Below, one piece after another: positions 1-5,210 of a stretch of DNA of 5,210 bases. Origin of the DNA: Anaerolineae bacterium (lineage in GTDB: Bacteria > Chloroflexota > Anaerolineae > Aggregatilineales > Phototrophicaceae); the NCBI GenBank assembly GCA_025454715.1, contig JALONY010000377.1, positions 1 to 5,210 of the forward strand, read 5' to 3'. A program made the translations under genes and the position numbers. Positions within the stretch are counted from its first letter, which is position 1; each line of letters opens with the position of its first letter. The notes under the pieces were generated by a model. That model was not told where the DNA came from. It did not search any database and saw nothing but the letters and a program-made list of their open reading frames with translations.

Positions 1-640
1 CCGCCCAAATGCACGATTTGCGCCGTCCCGACGTACACCACGCCCCACCCGTTCAGCTTGGCACGGCGGCACCAATCCATCTCTTCATAAAACATCACAA
101 ATCCCTCGTCGAGGCCGCCGATGCGCTCATAAACCTCACGGCGTGCCATCAAGCACGACCCCTGCATCCAATCGACCTCGAACGTGTCACGGTCGGGGCG
201 TTCTTCCACACGGTACGCGCTCAGCCAAGCTTTGGGAGCCAGCGGCTCTAGCCACGTGCTCTCCAAAAAGGCCAGCGCACGGCTCGGCAAGCGCCGCCGC
301 GTCGATTGGTGGGGTGTGCGTCCAGATAGGCCGAGAGCTGCGCCAGCGCGTCGCCCAACACCAGCGTATCGGGGTTGAGCAGCAGCAGGTGACGCCCCTT
401 GGCCAGCGCCAGCCCGAGGTTGTTGCAGCGCGTATAGCCGAGGTTCTCGGCCTGCGGCACGCTGATGACCTGCGGGAACTCGCGCCCCAACATCGCAACC
501 GTGTCGTCGGCGCTGGCCGAATCGACCACGATGACCTCGAACGTCCGCCCAGCCCACGGCGCGCCATACACGCTGTGCAAGCAATCGCGCAGCAGGTCGG
601 CCACGTTCCAGCTCACGATGATGATCGACACATCTACCAC
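1..640 (-). pseudogene. Family 2 glycosyltransferase (WbbL/rhamnosyltransferase-like), partial and frame-disrupted
   Basis: The product resembles GT-A fold family 2 glycosyltransferases of the COG1216 type, which move a sugar from a nucleotide-sugar donor onto a growing cell-surface polysaccharide at the cytoplasmic face. It starts at a GTG at 640 with a GGGAG motif just upstream. The first frame, 640 down to about 308, shows SIIIVSWN (residues 5-12), the VDSASADDT loop (39-47), ENLGYTRCNNLGLA (65-78) and the metal-site-like LNPD (88-91). It then leaves frame after DAHPT and stops at 248. A different frame resumes at about 308 as QSTRRRLPS and stays open to position 1. It carries WMQGSCLMARREVYERIGG, then DEGFVMFYEEMDWCRRA (the acceptor-side acidic motif) and a terminal HLGG. 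About 15 residues expected between HPT and QSTRRR (the usual VGxVGPxLLxPDGS stretch) are absent, so the break fits a deletion of 3n+1 bases, near 46. Real decay and assembly error are both possible. The C-terminus lies beyond the left edge. Confidence 0.8.
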
Positions 641-737
641 ACGCCCATCTCCCGCTCGGTTTGGCTTGTCGCCTCAGAGTGTACCAAATGTTGGTCGGGG
701 TCGGTCAGGCCGGATTGAGCGCGGCACGGGTTGCATA

Positions 738-766
738 TTGAACAATCGTGGGTGGTCTTGTACCAT
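738..766 (+). promoter_or_regulatory. Candidate housekeeping-sigma promoter for the rpsF operon
   Basis: TTGAAC at 738-743 and TACCAT at 761-766 are separated by exactly 17 bases. Each box matches the sigma-70 consensus at four of six positions. The transcript would begin near 773, leaving a leader of about 100 nucleotides before rpsF. The match is modest; the good spacing and the location support the call. Confidence 0.4.
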
Positions 767-776
767 TCGCCTGTTG

Positions 777-795
777 CCGCCCCGTTGACGGGCGG
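777..795 (+). promoter_or_regulatory. Predicted hairpin at the 5' end of the rpsF leader
   Basis: CCG (777-779) and CCCG (781-784) pair with CGGG (789-792) and CGG (793-795), with C780 bulged and a TTGA tetraloop. That makes seven GC-rich pairs. It lies immediately after the expected transcription start. No clean T-run follows, so it does not look like an intrinsic terminator. The function is unknown; it may stabilise the mRNA or belong to a larger leader fold. Confidence 0.4.
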
Positions 796-820
796 GCATT
801 TCACATCCTTTTCGCCCCAA

Positions 821-839
821 GCAGCGCACCCCGTGCTGC
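821..839 (+). promoter_or_regulatory. Predicted hairpin in the rpsF leader
   Basis: GCAGCGC (821-827) pairs with GTGCTGC (833-839) around an ACCCC loop, giving seven pairs including one G-U. It sits just upstream of the hairpin that covers the rpsF ribosome binding site. Many bacteria have a leader on rpsF that is bound by the S6:S18 complex for feedback control. This stem and the CCG-containing sequence around it are a candidate for that site, but I cannot confirm a match to the published motif by eye. Confidence 0.4.
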
Positions 840-845
840 GGTGGG

Positions 846-872
846 GCTGATGTCCGTGGAAAGGACATAAGC
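846..872 (+). promoter_or_regulatory. Hairpin sequestering the rpsF ribosome binding site
   Basis: ATGTCC (850-855) pairs perfectly with GGACAT (863-868) around a seven-base loop. After one G-A mismatch, GCT (846-848) pairs with AGC (870-872). The purine-rich AAGGA at 861-865, the apparent Shine-Dalgarno for the GTG at 876, lies partly in the loop and partly in the 3' arm. Folding would therefore hide the ribosome binding site and end three bases before the start codon. This geometry suggests translational control of the operon. Confidence 0.5.
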
Positions 873-875
873 ATC

Positions 876-1169
876 GTGTCAAGGGACTACGAAGTCACCT
901 TCATCGTTCGTATTGAAGGCACCGACGACCAAATCAACGAAATCGTGGATCAAGCCAAGGGCTGGGTCGAAGCAGACGGCGCCAGCAAGGTCAACCGCAT
1001 CGACCGCTGGGGTCGGCGCAAGCTGGCCTATGAGGTCGAGCGCCAACGCGAAGGCTACTATGTGCTGTTCGACGCCAGCGTCGAGGCCAAGCACATGGAA
1101 GAGCTGGAGCGCAGCTTCACCCTCGCGCCCCAAATCTTGCGCCACCTGATCGTTCGCAAGGACGAGTAA
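876..1169 (+). CDS. rpsF: Small ribosomal subunit protein S6
   Basis: S6 is a component of the platform of the 30S subunit, where it binds 16S rRNA together with S18. The 97-residue product has the usual compact length and a single ferredoxin-like domain. It opens with the typical strand DYEVTFIVR and holds the family hallmark WGRRKLAYEVERQREGYYVLF at about residues 45-65. The C-terminal RHLIVRKDE also fits. Translation starts at a GTG with AAGGA ten bases upstream, and that site lies in a predicted hairpin. It is the first gene of an operon with ssb, rpsR and a prolyl isomerase. The S6-SSB-S18 order is a widely conserved arrangement and strengthens the call. S6:S18 feedback through the leader is likely but not shown here. 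Confidence 0.96.
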   Translation: MSRDYEVTFIVRIEGTDDQINEIVDQAKGWVEADGASKVNRIDRWGRRKLAYEVERQREGYYVLFDASVEAKHMEELERSFTLAPQILRHLIVRKDE

Positions 1170-1228
1170 ACAGGCGGCTTTCTTCTCACGCAGTGTGCGC
1201 CGCACGAGCAGCGGCTGAGGTGCGGCTT

Positions 1229-1615
1229 ATGGCACGCGGTCTGAACAAAGTCATGATTATCGGGCATGTCGGGCGCGACCCCGAACTGCGCTACACGCCC
1301 AGCGGCGCGCCCGTCGCCAATTTCGATGTCTCGGTCGTCAGCCATGTCTACACCACCCAAGATGGCGAACGCCGCGAAAAAACCGAGTGGTTCAACATCG
1401 TGGTCTGGGGGCGCTTGGCCGAAATCTGCAAGAGCCGCCTGACCAAAGGGCAACAAGTCTACATCGAGGGTCGCCTGCAAACCCGCGGCTGGGAGGACGA
1501 CCACGGCAAGAAGCACTACCGCACCGAGGTCGTCGCCCAAGAGATGAAGCAACTGGGCGACCGCCGCGATGACGACGGCGACGATGACGCATTCGACGAC
1601 GATTACGAGGGCTAA
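1229..1615 (+). CDS. ssb: Single-stranded DNA-binding protein
   Basis: SSB coats single-stranded DNA during replication, recombination and repair, and recruits partner enzymes through its C-terminal tail. I chose the ATG at 1229 because GAGGTG lies six bases upstream and the protein then begins MARGLNKVMIIGHVGRDPEL, the standard SSB N-terminus; an earlier in-frame start at 1193 has no such support. The product is 128 residues. The OB fold spans about 1-110, with RYTPSGAPVANFDVSV, EWFNIVVWGRLAEIC and KGQQVYIEGRL followed by W88 in the TRGW segment. The tail is very short and acidic, and ends AFDDDYEG. The usual DDDIPF-like tip that binds partner proteins is not present as such, and the Gly/Pro/Gln-rich linker common in other SSBs is missing. 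The gene lies between rpsF and rpsR. Confidence 0.96.
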   Translation: MARGLNKVMIIGHVGRDPELRYTPSGAPVANFDVSVVSHVYTTQDGERREKTEWFNIVVWGRLAEICKSRLTKGQQVYIEGRLQTRGWEDDHGKKHYRTEVVAQEMKQLGDRRDDDGDDDAFDDDYEG

Positions 1616-1714
1616 GCCCCTCCCCTTTTCTCTTTACGACCCCCGGCGTGGGCGCGCCTAGCCCCCACCCCTAGCGGCGGAACCCCCGCCAGAACACCCC
1701 AACGAGGAACAACC

Positions 1715-2008
1715 ATGAGCGACCAAGAAGAACGTCAGAACGACAACGAGACCGAGAGCACTGGGCGCGGCGGCGGCGGGCGCGGTGGCGAGCGCGGCGG
1801 CGCCCGTCGTCGTGGCTCGTATTGCCCCGAAGGCCGTTGCTTCGACTATAAGGACATCGAGACGCTGCGCCGCAACATCAACGAGTCGGGGCGCATCAAG
1901 CCGCGCCGCCAGACCGGCAACTGCGCCCGTTGCCAGCGCCAGCTCGCCCGCGAGGTCAAGCGCGCCCGTCACTTGGCGTTGCTGCCTTTCGTCAACGCCA
2001 GCGAATAA
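1715..2008 (+). CDS. rpsR: Small ribosomal subunit protein S18, cysteine-bearing form
   Basis: S18 joins S6 on the platform of the 30S subunit. The 97-residue product has a clear S18 core from about residue 36: [19 protein letters not shown], then [20 protein letters not shown] and [12 protein letters not shown] at the C-terminus. Four cysteines occur as YCPEGRC (37 and 42) and CARC (70 and 73), a likely zinc-binding set as in the C+ forms of some ribosomal proteins. The first 35 residues are unusual: an acidic, Asn-rich start, then a Gly/Arg-rich stretch containing [13 protein letters not shown], probably disordered and RNA-binding. The ATG at 1715 is preceded by GAGGA at a six-base distance. 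The gene is third in the rpsF operon. Confidence 0.96.
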   Translation: MSDQEERQNDNETESTGRGGGGRGGERGGARRRGSYCPEGRCFDYKDIETLRRNINESGRIKPRRQTGNCARCQRQLAREVKRARHLALLPFVNASE

Positions 2009-2029
2009 CCCGCCCGACGGAGCCGCATC

Positions 2030-3408
2030 ATGCCGAAGAATCCCCCGTTGCCCAAGACCGGCGCCGAGCGCAAGGCGGCTCAGAAGCCCGTAGAGCCCAC
2101 CCGCCTGCAAAAAGCGCTCCGCCTCAACCCCAACCGCGACCTGATGTCGCGCCAAGACAAGGAAGCCGAGCTTGGGCGCTTTTTGTTCATCGGCCTCGGT
2201 GGTGCGCTTGCGCTCATCATCGTGCTGGTGCTCATCGGCGTGGTGGTTGACGGGTTCATCCGCCCGTCCCAGACCGTCGCACGCATCAACGACCAGACCA
2301 TCAGCGTGGCGCAGTTCGCCCAGCGCGTCCGCCTCGAGCGCGCCGTCCAAGTCGCGGTCGTCAACAACGCGCTCAACGACGCCGTCGAGCAATTCGGCGT
2401 CGATGTCAACACCGCCGCCCAATCGGTGCTGGGTACCGAGCCGTTCGCCACCTACTACAACGAGCTGGGCTCCCCCGAGGTGATGGGCTTGCGCGTGCTG
2501 GACGACATGGTCGATCAAGCTTTGATCGAGCAGTACGCCGCCGCCAATGGCCTGACCGTCACCGACGAGCAAATCGAGCAGAAGATTAACGATGTCATCG
2601 GCTACGACCCCGAGGCCGTCGCCCTGATTGGTGCCGAGCCGACCGCGACCACCGAGCCGACCAGCACCCCGACCCCGTTCGTCTCGCCCACCCCGACCAC
2701 CGAGCCGACCGCCACCCCGCCACCCTCGAGGGCGGCATCACCGCCACCCCGACCGTCACGCCGGTCGCTACGGCCACCGCCGAGCCCACCCGCACCGCCG
2801 ATGAAGTCCGCGAGGACTTCGAGCAGCGCAAGCGCTCACTGGTCAGCGAGGTGGCGCAACAAGCCAACGTCAGCGAGCAGACCGTGCGCGAGTACTTCCG
2901 CTACTTGGCGCTGCAAGACGTGATTGCCGAGACCTTGGACGAGGGCAGCACCGAAGAGACCACCCTCTACGCCGACTCGCGCCACATCTTGGTCGAGACC
3001 GAAGAGGCGGCCAACGACGTGCTGCAAGCCCTACAAGCCGGTGAGTCGTTCGCCGAGCTGGCCAAGGCCGTCTCCACCGACACCGGCAGCGGTGCCAACG
3101 GTGGCGAGCTGGGCTGGACAGCCGTCTCCAACTACGTGACCGAGTTCGCCGACGCCGTCAAGGACGCCCCGATTGGCGAAATCGTCGGCCCCGTCGAGAC
3201 CGAGTTCGGCTTCCACATCATCCAAGTGCGCGCCCGTGAGCAACGCGACGCGACCGAGGCCGAAATCGAGCGCGCCCGCCGCATCGCTTTCGACACGTGG
3301 CTCGAGGCCTACCGCGAAGAAAACCAAACCGCGGGCAACTTCGAGACGACCGATGCGTGGCTGAGCAACGTCCCGACCTCGCCGGTGTTCGTCTACCGCG
3401 AGCGCTAA
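2030..3408 (+). CDS. Membrane-anchored PpiC/SurA-like peptidyl-prolyl cis-trans isomerase, with a frameshift
   Basis: Parvulin-type isomerases speed cis-trans isomerisation of proline bonds and help proteins fold outside the cytoplasmic membrane. The ATG at 2030 has GGAG seven bases upstream, 21 bases after rpsR. A Lys/Arg-rich cytoplasmic segment (1-50) precedes one membrane helix at about 51-76. An extracytoplasmic SurA-type N-domain follows (VARINDQTISVAQFAQRVRL, LDDMVDQALIEQYAAANGL). A Pro/Thr-rich stretch starts near 203. After it come helices with NVSEQTVREYFRYLALQDVI and a parvulin domain at about 316-402 with RHILV, NGGELGW and VETEFGFHIIQVRAR. The reading frame breaks at about 2719: upstream coding ends near ATP at residue 230 and downstream coding resumes with TLEGGITATP. 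One extra base there, giving CCGACCACC as in the repeat copy at 2693-2701, would restore about 459 residues. No lipobox is seen. A sequencing or assembly error is my preferred explanation. Confidence 0.85.
2632..2815 (+). repeat. Low-complexity Pro/Thr-coding repeat tract
   Basis: The DNA is built from ACC, CCG, GAG and GCC triplets coding for Pro, Thr, Glu and Ala. The 15-base unit ACCACCGAGCCGACC occurs exactly at 2648-2662 and again at 2696-2710, 48 bases apart, which is a whole number of codons. It forms a flexible insertion inside the SurA-type N-domain of the isomerase. The frame break at about 2719 falls inside this tract. Confidence 0.75.
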
Positions 3409-3429
3409 ACGCGCACATCCGCACCACCC

Positions 3430-3473
3430 CGCAGGGCGCACCGGCACGAGCTGGCGCGCCCTGCGCTGTTTTT
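3430..3473 (+). terminator. Rho-independent terminator of the rpsF operon
   Basis: GCAGGGCGC (3431-3439) pairs perfectly with GCGCCCTGC (3456-3464), and C3430 with G3465 adds a tenth pair. Inside, after an A/C mismatch, CCGGC (3441-3445) pairs with GCTGG (3450-3454, one G-U) around an ACGA loop. A TTTTT run follows at 3469-3473. This is a long, stable hairpin with a U-tract, 21 bases past the isomerase stop codon. Confidence 0.88.
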
Positions 3474-3500
3474 ACCCCACGCCCACCCGACTCTCGTATG

Positions 3501-3528
3501 TTGGTTACGCCCCCAAGCCGTGTATAAT
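3501..3528 (+). promoter_or_regulatory. Promoter of the FHA operon, probably giving a leaderless mRNA
   Basis: A perfect -10 box TATAAT lies at 3523-3528. TTGGTT at 3501-3506, 16 bases upstream, is a moderate -35 box. Transcription normally begins six to eight bases after the -10 box, which falls at about 3535-3536, the A of the ATG start codon. No Shine-Dalgarno is present in the seven bases between. Both points indicate a leaderless transcript. Confidence 0.7.
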
Positions 3529-3535
3529 CCGCGCC

Positions 3536-4312
3536 ATGAGCAACTCACACGACGACCACATCTTACGCCTCGAAGCGCGCCTCGAACGCTGGATTGAATC
3601 CACGTTCGCCGCGGCGTTCGGCCCCCGCCTCGACGTGTTCGACCTCGCCCTGCACCTCGCCCGCGCCATGGAGGGCGGCGTGCGCCACGAGGCGGGCACC
3701 CCGCATCCGGTCGCCCCAGACGTGTACCGCGTCACCGTGCACGACGGCGCCTATGCCCGCCTGCGCGAACGCGAGGCCGAGGTCATCGACAAGCTGGCGG
3801 CCTATCTGGTGTCGCTGGCCGCCCAAAACGAGTACCGCCTGTCGCGCCAGCCCGCCATCACCCTCACCCCCGACCCCACCTGCCAGCCGCACCACCCGCA
3901 GGTCAGCGCCCAACACACCGACGACCCCAACAGCGGCACCGCGGGTCTCGCGGCGGTCAACGTGCCCAGCCCACAGCCCGCCCCGCCCACCGCCCACCTC
4001 TTGATTAACGGGCAGCTCACCGCCCCATTGGTCGGCACCATCATCAACATCGGGCGGATGGAAGACAACGACGTGACCATCGATGACCCGTATGTCTCGC
4101 GCCATCACGTCCAAATCCGCCAACGCGGCAGCGACCGGCTCTTGTTCGATGTCGGCAGCACCCGCGGCACGCGCATCAACGGCAGGCCGACCCAAGAGCA
4201 CCGCCTCCGCAGCGGCGACGTGATCGAAATCGGGCGTAGCCGCCTGATTTACATCGAAGACCGCCCCGATGAGCCGCTGGCACCGCCCACCGACACCCTC
4301 GAGCAAGTCTGA
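3536..4312 (+). CDS. FhaA-like protein: DUF3662 domain plus FHA domain
   Basis: The 258-residue protein has the architecture of actinobacterial FhaA, which binds phosphothreonine on partners of Ser/Thr kinases and links kinase signalling to cell-wall synthesis. The N-terminal part, about 8-112, resembles DUF3662 (RLEARLERWIESTFAAAFG, LALHLARAMEGG, DVYRVTVHDGAYARL, LAAYLVSLAAQNEYRL). A Pro/Thr/Ala-rich linker (about 113-155) leads to an FHA domain at about 165-241. This keeps the phosphopeptide-binding residues: GR (173-174), SRHH (188-191) and GSTRGTRING (207-216). No membrane segment is seen, so it is probably cytoplasmic. The ATG is likely the transcription start itself, with no ribosome binding site. 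It is followed after 27 bases by an FhaB-like gene. The kinase partner lies outside the window, and a cell-envelope role is inferred from the family. Confidence 0.88.
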   Translation: MSNSHDDHILRLEARLERWIESTFAAAFGPRLDVFDLALHLARAMEGGVRHEAGTPHPVAPDVYRVTVHDGAYARLREREAEVIDKLAAYLVSLAAQNEYRLSRQPAITLTPDPTCQPHHPQVSAQHTDDPNSGTAGLAAVNVPSPQPAPPTAHLLINGQLTAPLVGTIINIGRMEDNDVTIDDPYVSRHHVQIRQRGSDRLLFDVGSTRGTRINGRPTQEHRLRSGDVIEIGRSRLIYIEDRPDEPLAPPTDTLEQV

Positions 4313-4339
4313 CCCCCTCCACACAGAAAGCAGGCGCAG

Positions 4340-4792
4340 GTGGATATCACGCTGGTTTTGTTCGTCTTGCGGGTGGCCTCGGCGATGGTGCTGGGCGCGT
4401 TCGTGCTGGCCATCGCCGCCCTGCTCTACCGTGACCTGCGCCAAGCCGCCCACACCCAAGGCTCGGCGCGCCGCAGCTACGGCCAAATCGTCGCGCTGCT
4501 GCCGATGGACGGTAAGCTGGTCAAGACCGGCACCAGCCACCCGCTCACGCCTTATACCAGCTTTGGCCGCGCCCCCACCAACACCATCCAGCTCGAAGAC
4601 AGCGCCACCTCCAATGAGCACGCCACCCTGACGCAAAAAGGGGTGCAATGGTGGCTCGAAGACCGCAACAGCCGCAATGGCACCACCCTCAACGGCACCC
4701 CGATCGACCGCCCCGTCATCATCACCCATGGCGACATCATCGGCATCGGCAAATTGCACTTCCGCATCGACTTCACCGACGCGCCCGCCTAA
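4340..4792 (+). CDS. FhaB-like protein: single membrane helix plus FHA domain
   Basis: This 150-residue protein resembles FhaB/FipA, a membrane-tethered phosphothreonine reader tied to cell division and wall growth in actinobacteria. One hydrophobic helix spans about 4-29 and is followed by RDLRQ, so the rest should be cytoplasmic. The FHA domain covers about 72-145: GR (76-77), S91 and H94 in the SNEH segment, DRNSRNGTTLNG (108-119) and HGDIIGIGKLHFRI. The loop histidine and the Asn-Gly of the NG motif are kept, so phosphopeptide binding is plausible. The start is a GTG, with only weak AGG-containing purine runs upstream; translational coupling to the preceding FHA gene may help. It ends 16 bases before the next gene. 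Co-occurrence with an FhaA-like protein supports the assignment. Confidence 0.87.
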   Translation: MDITLVLFVLRVASAMVLGAFVLAIAALLYRDLRQAAHTQGSARRSYGQIVALLPMDGKLVKTGTSHPLTPYTSFGRAPTNTIQLEDSATSNEHATLTQKGVQWWLEDRNSRNGTTLNGTPIDRPVIITHGDIIGIGKLHFRIDFTDAPA

Positions 4793-4808
4793 CCAAGGAG
4801 CCCTCATC

Positions 4809-5210
4809 ATGACCGACCCCATCGCCCGCATCGCCGTCATCGGCGGCTCTGGCCTGTACAACATGCCGGAGCTGACCGATAAAGAAACCCACGACCTCGA
4901 AACCCCGTTCGGCAAGCCCAGCGCCCCGATCGTGGTCGGGACGTTGCGCGGCCAGCGCGTCGCATTTTTGGCGCGCCACGGCCTCGGCCACCACCTGACG
5001 CCCAGCGAAGTCCCCTACCGCGCCAACCTGTACGCCCTCAAGATGTTGGGCGTGCGGTTCATCCTCGCCGCCAACGCCTGCGGCTCCCTGCGCGAGGAGT
5101 ACGCCCCGGGTCACCTCGTCCTGCCCACCCAGCTCTACGACAACACCAAATCGGAGCGCGGCGGGCGCAGCTTCTTCGGCGGCGGCATCGTCGGGCACGT
5201 CGGCGTGGCC
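4809..5210 (+). CDS. mtnP: 5'-methylthioadenosine phosphorylase, C-terminus beyond window
   Basis: The enzyme splits 5'-methylthioadenosine with phosphate into adenine and 5-methylthioribose-1-phosphate, the first step of methionine salvage and clearance of a polyamine-synthesis by-product. It is cytoplasmic. The ATG at 4809 has a perfect AAGGAG eight bases upstream. The visible 134 residues contain the phosphate-site glycine/serine loop VIGGSGLY (10-17), ETPFGKPSAP (31-40), the LARHGLGHHLTPSEVPYRAN segment (54-73) with the phosphate-binding Arg-His pair, and NACGSLREEYAPGHLVLP (89-106). These match the MTAP branch of the purine nucleoside phosphorylase family; related members use other purine nucleosides, and the specificity residues near the C-terminus are not visible. 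Known members have about 260-300 residues, so roughly half is missing. The 16-base gap to the FHA gene suggests cotranscription. Confidence 0.93.
   Translation, partial: MTDPIARIAVIGGSGLYNMPELTDKETHDLETPFGKPSAPIVVGTLRGQRVAFLARHGLGHHLTPSEVPYRANLYALKMLGVRFILAANACGSLREEYAPGHLVLPTQLYDNTKSERGGRSFFGGGIVGHVGVA

Larger units (their letters stand above)
641..875. other. Divergent intergenic region between the glycosyltransferase and rpsF
   Basis: These 235 bases separate two divergent genes, and I see no convincing coding frame. On the plus strand they contain a candidate promoter (738-766) and three inverted repeats (777-795, 821-839, 846-872) that would lie in the rpsF leader. On the minus strand only a weak -10-like TACACT (683 to 678), without a good -35, could serve the glycosyltransferase. 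Confidence 0.6.

Noticed and set aside
676..708. Minus-strand promoter for the glycosyltransferase (TACACT, with CTGACC upstream)
   Set aside because: Both boxes are weak and their spacing is 19 bases; not enough to call.
143..718. A 191-codon open frame on the plus strand
   Set aside because: It is antisense to the glycosyltransferase, whose conserved motifs on the minus strand are unmistakable despite the frame break.
1193..1228. An earlier start for SSB giving 12 more residues
   Set aside because: The extra residues do not resemble SSB, and the ATG at 1229 has a good GAGGTG at proper distance.
1616..1714. Possible terminator or attenuator between ssb and rpsR (GTGGG and CCCAC arms near 1648-1668)
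   Set aside because: Only five clean pairs form, there is no T-run after them, and rpsR is expected to be cotranscribed with ssb.
1658..2572. A 304-codon open frame on the minus strand
   Set aside because: It overlaps rpsR and the isomerase in antisense, has shadow-like composition and no recognisable motif.
2700..2740. Programmed ribosomal frameshifting in the isomerase
   Set aside because: No slippery heptamer of the usual A/T-rich type, no internal Shine-Dalgarno stimulator and no obvious pseudoknot are seen at the junction; one missing base in a GC repeat is simpler.
3563..4915. A 450-codon open frame on the minus strand
   Set aside because: It lies antisense to two clear FHA genes and the start of MTAP, is rich in Gly/Ala/Val/Asp as expected from the complement of GC-rich codons, and shows no domain.

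Overview
This is a GC-rich chromosomal window carrying mostly housekeeping genes. Gene content and protein style suggest a member of the Chloroflexota, probably near Anaerolineae. The clues are a cysteine-bearing ribosomal protein S18 with a Gly/Arg-rich N-terminus, a membrane-anchored parvulin isomerase with a Pro/Thr-rich insertion, and a pair of FhaA/FhaB-like FHA proteins. This placement is inference from family resemblance, not from a search.

Left edge, minus strand (1-640): a family 2 glycosyltransferase that runs off the window. Its frame breaks near 305-310, with about 15 expected residues missing, so it is either a pseudogene or an assembly error. The 641-875 gap is divergent. It holds a plausible promoter and a leader with three predicted hairpins; the last one buries the ribosome binding site of rpsF.

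Middle, plus strand (876-3473): a compact operon of rpsF (S6), ssb, rpsR (S18) and a PpiC/SurA-like peptidyl-prolyl isomerase, closed by a strong intrinsic terminator at 3430-3473. The isomerase frame is broken by what looks like one missing base near 2719, inside the Pro/Thr-coding repeat. Restoring one base gives a coherent protein of about 459 residues.

Right, plus strand (3501-5210): a new transcription unit starts from a promoter with a perfect TATAAT placed so close to the ATG that the mRNA is probably leaderless. It encodes an FhaA-like protein (DUF3662 plus FHA), an FhaB-like protein (one membrane helix plus FHA), and the first 134 residues of 5'-methylthioadenosine phosphorylase, which is cut by the window end. 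The two FHA proteins are expected to read Ser/Thr-kinase phosphorylation signals, but no kinase or phosphatase lies in the window.

I found no mobile element, CRISPR array, RNA gene or clearly new system. The points most worth a second look are the rpsF leader, the leaderless FHA promoter, the two frame breaks, and the SSB that lacks the usual C-terminal tip.
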